Below, piece after piece: positions 55,867-64,000 of a stretch of DNA of 64,000 nucleotides. The position numbers and the translations under genes are program-made. The DNA is from Massilia mucilaginosa (GTDB taxonomy: Bacteria; Pseudomonadota; Gammaproteobacteria; Burkholderiales; Burkholderiaceae_D), in contig NZ_WHJH01000040.1 in assembly GCF_011682145.1 (NCBI RefSeq), forward strand, positions 1-64,000, read 5' to 3'. Within the stretch, counting starts at the first letter, position 1; each line of letters starts with the position of its first letter. The notes under the pieces were generated by a model. That model ran no database searches. It was given only the letters and a program-made list of their open reading frames with translations, and was not told the DNA's origin.

Positions 55867-56098
55867 TTTAGTCCTCGAATTTTTGTTATAAAGCTTGATT
55901 AATACACAACGACATTGCCGGGATTATTACACATTTCGGCAAATCGATGCGTTTAAATGGTGCCGCCATTGCGCACCGCATCATGCCCTGCGGACTGTGC
56001 CGGAGCACGTCCGCAGGCGCTCATTTTAGCGCGTTAACGATGACAGCGAAACAACTTTGCTGCACTGCGGCAGAGGCTTAAGCCTCTCTTAATCCAAC
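55867..56098 (-). promoter_or_regulatory. Leader region of epsDEFG-xrtB with two palindromes
   Basis: This 232-bp gap holds a perfect 16-bp palindrome agaggcttaagcctct (56,072-56,087) and a longer hairpin (55,987-56,017) with 9-bp arms cctgcggac/gtccgcagg and an inner gtgc/gcac stem. The last 90 bp before epsD are AT-rich. Neither stem has a T run. It is the most likely place for a promoter, operator or attenuator of the export genes. Confidence 0.5.
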
Positions 56099-57481
56099 TC
56101 AGTGCGCGTTCTCGCGGCTGAACACCACTTTCACCGTTTTGACGATGATCCACAGGTCGAGCCAGAGCGACCAGCTGCGCAGGTAGTCGAGATCGTACTG
56201 GATCCGCGCTTCCATCTTGTCCAGCGTTTCAGTCTCGCCGCGCATGCCGTTGACCTGGGCCCAGCCGGTGATGCCGGGCTTGACCTTGTGGCGCAGCATG
56301 TAGCCCTTGATCAGCTTGCGGTACTGCTCGTTGTGGGCCACCGCGTGCGGACGCGGACCGACGATGCTCATGCGCCCCTGCAGCACATTGAAGAACTGGG
56401 GCAGTTCGTCGAGCGAACTCTTGCGCAAAAAGGCGCCGACCCGGGTGATGCGCTGGTCGCCCTTGCGCGCCTGCACCACGGTGTCGCCATTCTCGGTCAC
56501 GGTCATCGAGCGGAACTTGTAGACAATGATTTCTTCGCCATACAGGCCGTAGCGGCGCTGGCGGAAGATCACCGGTCCGGGCGAGGTGAATTTGACGGCG
56601 GCGGCGATGACCAGCATGATCGGCAGCAGCATCAGCTGGATGACCAGGCCGAGCACGATATCGCTGGTGCGCTTGATCATGCTGTTCAGGCCCATGAACG
56701 GGGTTTCGCAGATGGCGATCACGGGCATGCCGCCGACGTTGTCGAAACGCGCCTGCATCAGGTCGAACACATAGATATCGGGCAGGAAGTAGACCGAGGC
56801 CGTGGTGTCCTGCAGCTCGTCGAGCAGCTTGCGAATGCGCGGCTGGGCCGAAATCGGCTGGCTGATGAAGATCATCTTGATGTTGTGTTCGCGCACATAG
56901 GCGGCGATATCGGCCATTTTGCCCAGCATCGGATGGCGCAGGTTGGCCGGATGGCGGTCTTCGGTGCGGTCGTCGAAAAAGCCGTGCATCTGCATGAACA
57001 GATTCTTGTGGCGCTCGCAGATGCCGGCGAACTTGAGGCCGACGTCGTTGGCGCCGATCACCACCACCGAACGCATCTCGGTATTGTTGCCGGGACCGAC
57101 GGAGACGCGCCGCACCGCCAGGTGGCTGACCAGCATCACGATAGGGGTGGCGACGAACCAGGCCAGCACCACCTGATTGTCGTAATAACCCGACAAACCG
57201 CTGGCCGAACCGAGGAACAGCAGCACGCACACGGTCAGCACCCAGCCGAACACGGTGTCGCGCACATAGGCGACCATGCGCCCGCTGCGCCAGGTGCGGT
57301 AAGGATCGACGTGCTGGTAGACTGCCGAGGACACGAAGAACGCGAGAATCATCAATACCAGCGAATACCCCGTGAACGGCTCATGGAAGTACATCGACGA
57401 CACATACAGGGTCCCCATGATGATCAGGGGATCGAGCACGCGCTGGAAAAACGAAATTAAGGGGATGTCATTGACCGTCAT
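56099..57481 (-). CDS. Undecaprenyl-phosphate sugar-1-phosphate transferase (WcaJ-like)
   Basis: Initiating polyisoprenyl-phosphate hexose-1-phosphate transferase of 460 residues. N-terminal membrane helices (about 10-130), a Rossmann-like CoA-binding-type domain with SVVVIGANDVGL, and the C-terminal catalytic domain with KRTSDIVLGLVI, FRQRRYGLYGEEIIVYKFRS, SSLDELPQFFNVLQG and VGPRPHAVAHNEQY. It transfers a hexose-1-P, usually glucose-1-P, to undecaprenyl phosphate. ATG at 57,481 has AAGGTG upstream. It lies eight bases after epsL. Confidence 0.94.
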   Translation of the reverse strand: MTVNDIPLISFFQRVLDPLIIMGTLYVSSMYFHEPFTGYSLVLMILAFFVSSAVYQHVDPYRTWRSGRMVAYVRDTVFGWVLTVCVLLFLGSASGLSGYYDNQVVLAWFVATPIVMLVSHLAVRRVSVGPGNNTEMRSVVVIGANDVGLKFAGICERHKNLFMQMHGFFDDRTEDRHPANLRHPMLGKMADIAAYVREHNIKMIFISQPISAQPRIRKLLDELQDTTASVYFLPDIYVFDLMQARFDNVGGMPVIAICETPFMGLNSMIKRTSDIVLGLVIQLMLLPIMLVIAAAVKFTSPGPVIFRQRRYGLYGEEIIVYKFRSMTVTENGDTVVQARKGDQRITRVGAFLRKSSLDELPQFFNVLQGRMSIVGPRPHAVAHNEQYRKLIKGYMLRHKVKPGITGWAQVNGMRGETETLDKMEARIQYDLDYLRSWSLWLDLWIIVKTVKVVFSRENAH

Positions 57482-57489
57482 GGGCACCT

Positions 57490-58761
57490 TTAGAACTGCG
57501 CATTGGCGTTCACCGAAACCGTGTTCGCCTTGAAGCTTCCATTGCCGAGGAACTGCGCGCCGCTGCGCTCCTGGTGGATGAAAGAGGTTGAAAATTGCAC
57601 TGTTTGCAGGGGCGACCAGGTCGCGCCCACAGTTGCCTGGCGCAGCATGTCGTTCAGGTCGTCCGGCGAATTATTCAGCAGCCGTCCTTCGTAGGAGCGC
57701 TGTTCGACGCTCATGTTGGCGTCCACGCGCACCTTGGCGCTGGCGTCCCAGCTGGCGCCGGCGCTGGCGCCGCGGTTCAGGCTGAAGGTATAGAAGTAAT
57801 TCTCGATGGCCGAAAACTCGCGCCAGGCGGCGGTGTTGAGGCGCAGTTTCTGGCGCGGATTGAAGCTGGCCGTGACGCGCCCGTTAAAACCGCTGACGTC
57901 GCGCGGACCCGACTGCGCATTCTTGCGTTTGGCGTAGCCGGCCAGCGCCTGCACCGTGGTGGTCGGGGTGGCGCGCCAGACGACGCGCGCCTTGAGCTCA
58001 TCCTGCTTGTAATCGTCGTCGCGCACCACCCCGGCGAGGATGCGCTGGTTCAGGTACTTGCCGGAGAGGCGGCGCGCCACCAGGCCGGCGGTGCTGCCGC
58101 TGCGCGGCAGATAGTCGAAGCCGGCTTCGGCCGCGTCTTCGGTGCGGTCGTTGTAGCGCTGCGCGCTCAGCTCATAGGTATATTTGTCGCGCGACGCGGC
58201 CGCGCGCATGCGCCAGCTCGGGTGCATGCGCCAGGCGGCGTCGGCAAACTGGCGGCGCTGCACGCGCAGATTGCGCTCGCGGCTCTGGAAATCGGTGTAC
58301 GGCGCCAGGGTCTGGGCGTAAGTCGCGCCGAGGCTGCCTTCGAGATGGTTGGCCAGCTGCCAGTTCCAGGTGCCCTGGAAATCCTTGCCATCGTAGTCGA
58401 GCTGCTTGAAGTGCGAAAACGCCACCTTGGACAGCTTGCCCTGGGCCTGGATGCGCTGGCGGCTCCAGGTTTTGTCGAACAAGACCCCGACCACGCTCTG
58501 GCGCGCCGAATCGCTGCGCTGGTTGTCGTAGCCGGGCGCCTCGTCGGCCAGGCGGAACAGGTTGTCGTCGTGAAAATAGCCGAGGCCGCCGTAAACATGC
58601 AGCGGATCGGACGGCCCGGCCCAGGCCTGGCCGCCGCCGGCGCCCAGGGCGAGGGCCAGCGCCACGGCGCGCGCGACCGTACGCGTTGCGGCGCGCGATG
58701 CTGTCGCGGCGCGCAAGGCGACTTGCGCACTGTGCTGAGAGGATGGCAAGGATGAAGGCAT
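57490..58761 (-). CDS. epsL: EpsL, XrtB-associated outer-membrane beta-barrel protein
   Basis: Predicted outer-membrane barrel of 423 residues. Long signal peptide (to about residue 48, AWAGP), then alternating beta strands with many aromatic girdle residues, ending NANAQF with the terminal Phe recognised by BAM. The N-terminal mature segment HVYGGLGYFHDDNLFRLADE is typical of EpsL-type proteins in exosortase-B loci. It likely forms the outer-membrane passage for the polymer. First clearly locus-specific gene after the CPBP protease (40-bp gap). Confidence 0.9.
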   Translation of the reverse strand: MPSSLPSSQHSAQVALRAATASRAATRTVARAVALALALGAGGGQAWAGPSDPLHVYGGLGYFHDDNLFRLADEAPGYDNQRSDSARQSVVGVLFDKTWSRQRIQAQGKLSKVAFSHFKQLDYDGKDFQGTWNWQLANHLEGSLGATYAQTLAPYTDFQSRERNLRVQRRQFADAAWRMHPSWRMRAAASRDKYTYELSAQRYNDRTEDAAEAGFDYLPRSGSTAGLVARRLSGKYLNQRILAGVVRDDDYKQDELKARVVWRATPTTTVQALAGYAKRKNAQSGPRDVSGFNGRVTASFNPRQKLRLNTAAWREFSAIENYFYTFSLNRGASAGASWDASAKVRVDANMSVEQRSYEGRLLNNSPDDLNDMLRQATVGATWSPLQTVQFSTSFIHQERSGAQFLGNGSFKANTVSVNANAQF

Positions 58762-58801
58762 TTGTTAGTCTTTGTTCAAGTCGGATCGAATGGGCGAGAT
58801 A

Positions 58802-59521
58802 TTACCAGTATGTCCAATTTCCTGTTCGCACAATCCACACCCCGAGAAGGCCGTTGGTAACGGCGTGCGCGAGGATCGAGGACCACAGGCTTCGTTGTTT
58901 CATGTACAACAGCGAATAGGCGGCACCGGCGACCATCCCGGCCAGCCACAGGTTATGCTCAAATCCAAACAGCACCACCCCGATCACAAAACTTTTGAGG
59001 CTTATTTGCGCTGGATCAAGCAATTGGAAGCGATCGGAATCGATCCAGCGCATCAGAAAGGAGCGCCAGAACAGTTCTTCCATGACGGGAACGACCAGGG
59101 CGGCCCCGGCGATGCGCACGGCCACCATCAGCCAGTCGATCCGGCCGCCGGTGATGGGATTGAAGCCGTCGGGCGCGCCGATCACCATCCAGCTGGCGTT
59201 CAGGCTGACCCACAGCACCAGCACCACCACCCCGGTGACGACGGCGACGGCAGTGGCCGGCATGCCCAGGTCCCAGCGGTGCAATTCGGTGTAGTCGCGC
59301 CAGAACCAGGCCAGGGTGGCCAGCACGGCGCCGATCTTGAGCGCGTAGATCCAGCGCAGCGCCTGGAGCTCGATGCCCAGGCGGGCCAGGAGATCGACCG
59401 CGATGATGAAGAAGATATAAACCAGGAAAGGCAGGATGCGGACCCATGCCGCGCGGCTGAACATCGGAACGTTGGCAGCGGCAAGCGCCGTCAGGTCGTG
59501 TTGTTCATTGCGTTCGGACAT
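58802..59521 (-). CDS. CPBP-family intramembrane protease, exosortase-associated type
   Basis: Membrane protein of 239 residues with about seven hydrophobic segments. The CPBP (CAAX-type/Abi) motifs are present: EELFWRSFLMRW (about 145-156) with the two glutamates and Arg, GFEHNLW (about 184-190), and HAVTN near the C-terminus. This resembles the CAAX-protease-related family found with PEP-CTERM/exosortase systems. It may process sorted proteins or lipid precursors, but no substrate is known. It is probably the first gene of the eps transcript. Confidence 0.9.
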   Translation of the reverse strand: MSERNEQHDLTALAAANVPMFSRAAWVRILPFLVYIFFIIAVDLLARLGIELQALRWIYALKIGAVLATLAWFWRDYTELHRWDLGMPATAVAVVTGVVVLVLWVSLNASWMVIGAPDGFNPITGGRIDWLMVAVRIAGAALVVPVMEELFWRSFLMRWIDSDRFQLLDPAQISLKSFVIGVVLFGFEHNLWLAGMVAGAAYSLLYMKQRSLWSSILAHAVTNGLLGVWIVRTGNWTYW

Positions 59522-59572
59522 GGTTCTTCATCTGCCAGGCGGATTGCCTGCTCCTGTTTTATGCGTTGGTGA

Positions 59573-61468
<1,896 letters not shown>

Positions 61469-61582
61469 AGAGGATGAGTGCGCAGGCCGGAAAACCGGCC
61501 GGATGAATGAATGAAGCACGCATTGTACCGACTTGGGACAGCTAGTACCCAATTTGCCGCCATTTAGGGTGCAAACCTCGGC

Positions 61583-61588
61583 TATAAT
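61583..61588 (+). promoter_or_regulatory. -10 element of the tRNA-Arg promoter
   Basis: A perfect TATAAT ends 61 bp before the mature tRNA 5' end, and a GC-rich discriminator-like stretch follows it. The -35 is not obvious. Confidence 0.55.
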
Positions 61589-61649
61589 TGCGGTCGATTC
61601 ACGACACCGGGCCGGCCAAGGCGGGCGCCGATCGCCGAATCACAGCGTC

Positions 61650-61724
61650 CTCTCCGTAGCACAATGGATAGTGCACATGCCTCCTAAGCGTGGGATACAA
61701 GTTCGATTCTTGTCGGAGGGACCA
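61650..61724 (+). tRNA. tRNA-Arg (anticodon CCU)
   Basis: Cloverleaf of 75 nt including encoded CCA. Acceptor stem 61,650-61,656 with 61,714-61,720 (one U-G pair), D stem gcac/gtgc, anticodon stem catgc/gcgtg (one wobble) around loop ctcctaa with CCT at 61,683-61,685, a 4-nt variable loop, and T arm acaag-ttcgatt-cttgt. It reads AGG. Discriminator is A. It lies on the strand opposite to uup. Confidence 0.96.
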
Positions 61725-61883
61725 TTGTTTCAGCCTGCCCGCCCCCGCCTGTCTTATCCAGCCTGTCTCAATCGATACTCCCGGAGAACGGTTTGTTCGT
61801 CCGTTCAATCATCTGGAGAGCAATTCCTGCACCGACGTCATGCGCAACAGGAGCTGGTCTTCCTTGTTGATGCGCCTGGCGCT

Positions 61884-62396
61884 CTATTGGCGGCTCCACG
61901 ATTTCCTCAACAACAGGTCGAACAGGAAAATTTTAGCGTTCGCGCTGGCGCGGACCCTGGCCCAGCTGACGAACATGGCGTTCAAGGTTGACATATATGT
62001 CAACACCTCGGTTCTGTTGAAAACGCAGGCGACGTCGTAGTCCGCCGCATGGCGCTCTTCCTGTAGCTTGAGAAACAACGTGGCCAAGGCTTGCAGATCC
62101 GGATCAAGCGGAAAAGTCAGCAGAGGCGCCACTTGGGGCGGGAAGCGGGTTGGTGGACCCGCGTAAGAAGCGCAGACAGCTTTCATATCGGCATGAACAA
62201 ACGCACGCCGGATCCTGATACGTGGTTCCTTGCCGAGCTTCGACCCAATCAGCGCCGCCCCTTCGCTGACCAGCATGTGAAAAGGCGCGTAATAGGCACA
62301 CGACATCGCCCGACGCAGACTGGCTTGTTTGGGTTTGCCGCGCTCTAAGCTCGCCAAGGCGAACGCCTGTTCCAACAAGTCTGCGTGGAGCGACAC
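61884..62396 (-). CDS. HEPN-like protein of unknown function
   Basis: Helical protein of 170 residues from a GTG start at 62,396. Near the N-terminus it has KPKQASLRRAMSCAYYAPFH (about 22-41), the AYYA-x-FH pattern seen in HEPN-type helical bundles. I do not see a clear R-x4-6-H ribonuclease motif, so toxicity is uncertain. It starts two bases after the stop of a 72-residue upstream gene and they surely form one unit. It ends 160 bp from the tRNA-Arg 3' end, in convergent orientation. Confidence 0.68.
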   Translation of the reverse strand: MSLHADLLEQAFALASLERGKPKQASLRRAMSCAYYAPFHMLVSEGAALIGSKLGKEPRIRIRRAFVHADMKAVCASYAGPPTRFPPQVAPLLTFPLDPDLQALATLFLKLQEERHAADYDVACVFNRTEVLTYMSTLNAMFVSWARVRASANAKIFLFDLLLRKSWSRQ

Positions 62397-62398
62397 TG

Positions 62399-62617
62399 TC
62401 AGTCAGTAACAAGCTTGACATAGGGCCAACTATCGAGCTCCATGGCAAGTAGTTTCTGGGATATGGCGCTGCTCACCTTGCGCAGACGGTTGATCTTGGC
62501 ATCGCTCGGATCATAATCGTCCTCGAAATGGAGATAGACCCACACGGCAGGCATACCGGTCGAGTCCGGTGAAAATTTCACGGGTCGCGCCGCCAGTCGG
62601 ACAAAGCGTGAATCCAC
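62399..62617 (-). CDS. Small protein paired with the HEPN-like gene
   Basis: Protein of 72 residues (GTG start at 62,617; true start uncertain). The pattern FSPDSTGMPAVWVYLHFEDD followed by a helix (INRLRKVSSAISQKLLAME) and SWPYVKLVTD recurs, as I recall, in small proteins encoded next to HEPN-like genes in proteobacteria. It may be an antitoxin-like partner. No nucleotidyltransferase GSx9DxD motif is present. Confidence 0.55.
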   Translation of the reverse strand: MDSRFVRLAARPVKFSPDSTGMPAVWVYLHFEDDYDPSDAKINRLRKVSSAISQKLLAMELDSWPYVKLVTD

Positions 62618-62970
62618 TTGTCAGAAGATTCTTCAATGTGGGTCGGGAAAAGCTCGCCGAGGCACCCGGATTGCAGCGCCGGAAGACGGCAAAACAAGGC
62701 GGGCGATGGCAGTGCGGCGGCATGCGCTGCCTTGCGCTGGCCGCGCCGCTGGTTCATCTCGCAGTCAGGATGGCGCGCCGCCCAGCCGACGTCAATCGCG
62801 AAACGGCCCGCTCGCAGATGGATGGGATCAAGGACATGACTGAGGGCAAGCGCTGGCGCAGGACCAGCAACACCAAGTCGCACGCGCTCCACACCTCAAT
62901 CATCGGTGCCATCTCCGCATTGAGCGTGGAGCGTCATGCCGCCAGCCCGGCAGCGCGCCGCATCGCCCCG
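62618..62970. other. Region with no recognised gene
   Basis: Both strands have open frames of 70-180 codons, but none has a family resemblance or a good ribosome binding site. It lies between the CHAD gene (ending leftward) and the two-gene HEPN module. It must contain the module promoter; none could be picked out. It may be decayed coding DNA. Confidence 0.4.
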
Positions 62971-63906
62971 TCAATGCGGGGCGCGCAAAGGCACAAAGCG
63001 CTTCCACAGCTTGCGCAACTTGCCGCCACCCTGCCCGGCGCGCCCGGCCAGGTAGCCGCGCACGAAGGCGGTGCCAACCTTGAGACCGGCATCGGCCTCG
63101 CTTAACTGCGCCAGCAGGCCGCCGGCCACGCTGGCATCGTTCATCAAGCCGAGTTCATCCTGCAAGCCGGCCAGCGCCCTGACGTACGGGCGCACGGTTT
63201 TCTGCGGATACAGCGATGCAAAAAATTCGGCGGCGTAGCGGGTTTTCTTGGCGGCGATGCGGACCCGGTGGCGCGCCTCGGGATCGGCATGCTTCAGTTT
63301 GCGGCCACGCTTGAGCAGGCGCTGCTGGTCCTTTTCGAGAATGCCTTTGGCAAAGTCGGCGATGCGCATCTTGAGCCGCGCCCGGTCCGCCGGCAACTGC
63401 ATGGCGCGCCAGCCGCGCTCGTCCAGCCAGCGCTCCAGGTGGCCGACCAGGTCCTGGTAGCGCTCGGATCCTACCGCCTCCGCAGCCACGGCATGCAGCG
63501 CGTTGGCCCTGTCGGCGGCGGCCAGTTGCACCGGCACCAGCGGCGCCAGCGCGTCAACGCTGGCGCTGATCGCCGGCAAGGTCGAGCCGGCCAGCACATC
63601 CCAGTCGCGCGCCGGTCCCAGTTGCGCCACCAGCCAGTCGAGCTCCTGGCGCAGCGCCACGGGCAGGCTGAGCACGTCATCAAACATGCCGAGCGCCGCG
63701 CGCAGGCGGCGCAGGCCGACCCGCATCTGGTGCAGGCTCTCGACATCGTGATACTTGATGACCCCGGTTTCGTTGGCCTCGACCTGGTCCAGGCAATTGC
63801 GCATGATCGCCTGAAAGGCTTTCTCGACGTTCATGCGCGGCGCGAGCTTGAGCGCATGCGCTTTCACCGCCTTGGGCGTGGTGGGAAATCTGACTGCGGT
63901 ATCCAT
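62971..63906 (-). CDS. CHAD-domain protein
   Basis: All-helical protein of 311 residues. Two helical bundles contain the conserved His and basic residues of CHAD: ESLHQMRVGLRRLRAALGMF (about 56-75) and EARHRVRIAAKKTRYAAEFF (about 210-229). CHAD domains bind inorganic polyphosphate and localise to polyphosphate granules. There is no CYTH domain here. A strong GGAGGA box precedes the ATG at 63,906. Monocistronic as far as seen; the region beyond 63,907 runs off the window. Confidence 0.93.
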   Translation of the reverse strand: MDTAVRFPTTPKAVKAHALKLAPRMNVEKAFQAIMRNCLDQVEANETGVIKYHDVESLHQMRVGLRRLRAALGMFDDVLSLPVALRQELDWLVAQLGPARDWDVLAGSTLPAISASVDALAPLVPVQLAAADRANALHAVAAEAVGSERYQDLVGHLERWLDERGWRAMQLPADRARLKMRIADFAKGILEKDQQRLLKRGRKLKHADPEARHRVRIAAKKTRYAAEFFASLYPQKTVRPYVRALAGLQDELGLMNDASVAGGLLAQLSEADAGLKVGTAFVRGYLAGRAGQGGGKLRKLWKRFVPLRAPH

Positions 63907-64000
63907 ATGGCACGTTCCTCCTTGCAGACATTGTGCGCGGAAACGCCATTCGATGCCATTTCGTTACCGCCGCAAAAGACTATTCAGGACGGCTGCTTGC

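Noticed and set aside
61701-62970. Integrated element at tRNA-Arg with a duplicated 3' end
   Set aside because: No second copy of the tRNA 3' end and no integrase were found in the window.
62569-63105. 178-codon plus-strand frame between the HEPN module and the CHAD gene
   Set aside because: It runs into the CHAD coding region antisense and shows no family features.

Overview
The window looks like a chromosomal segment of a high-GC betaproteobacterium of the Oxalobacteraceae (Massilia/Telluria/Duganella type). The evidence is the protein sequences of the housekeeping genes (clpS-clpA, icd, rpsT next to murJ, uup), strong GC bias at third codon positions, and an exosortase-B exopolysaccharide locus of the Methylobacillus eps type. 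Taxonomy is inferred from resemblance only; no search was run.

Layout. 1-650: 3' end of an IS110-family insertion sequence with a structured non-coding tail, then a short direct repeat. 700-13,220: mostly core genes (clpA, clpS, a cold-shock gene, a GNAT and a GST enzyme, a subtilisin-like secreted protease, a sterol-desaturase-family membrane enzyme, icd, an rRNA pseudouridine synthase, rpsT, murJ, a Rap1a/Tai-like exported protein). 13,297-22,800: a ten-gene minus-strand operon for a type II secretion/type IV pilus hybrid machine (gspG, gspF, gspE, PilM/N/O/P-like platform proteins, a lipoprotein secretin and three more pseudopilins), nearly all joined by start/stop overlaps. 23,033-28,674: two minus-strand pairs, an ExeM/NucH-type extracellular nuclease followed by a PEP-CTERM protein, and a small lipoprotein followed by a TIGR03790-family protein. 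29,071-59,521: a roughly 30 kb, entirely minus-strand exopolysaccharide locus. 59,573-63,906: uup, tRNA-Arg(CCU), a two-gene module with a HEPN-like protein, and a CHAD-domain protein.

How the exopolysaccharide locus should work (inference from family roles). An undecaprenyl-phosphate sugar transferase starts the lipid-linked unit. Several GT4-type glycosyltransferases and a WecG/TagA-type transferase extend it. Nucleotide sugars come from ManC, a second NDP-sugar pyrophosphorylase, GalE, two UDP-GlcNAc 2-epimerases and a UDP-N-acetylhexosamine dehydrogenase. A MOP flippase moves the unit across the membrane and an O-antigen-ligase-like protein polymerises or ligates it. EpsF/EpsG set chain length, EpsD/EpsE/EpsL form the periplasmic and outer-membrane export path, and a heparinase-like lyase may trim the product. 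Exosortase B, here fused to its partner EpsI, a CPBP (CAAX-type) protease and the PEP-CTERM protein link polymer export to protein sorting at the cell surface.

Most interesting points: the hybrid secretion operon beside a nuclease/PEP-CTERM pair; the XrtB-EpsI fusion; a prepilin-like gene inside the polysaccharide cluster; a possible bridge/seek-RNA region at the IS110 end; a C8 tract in a glycosyltransferase; and the HEPN-like module near tRNA-Arg.
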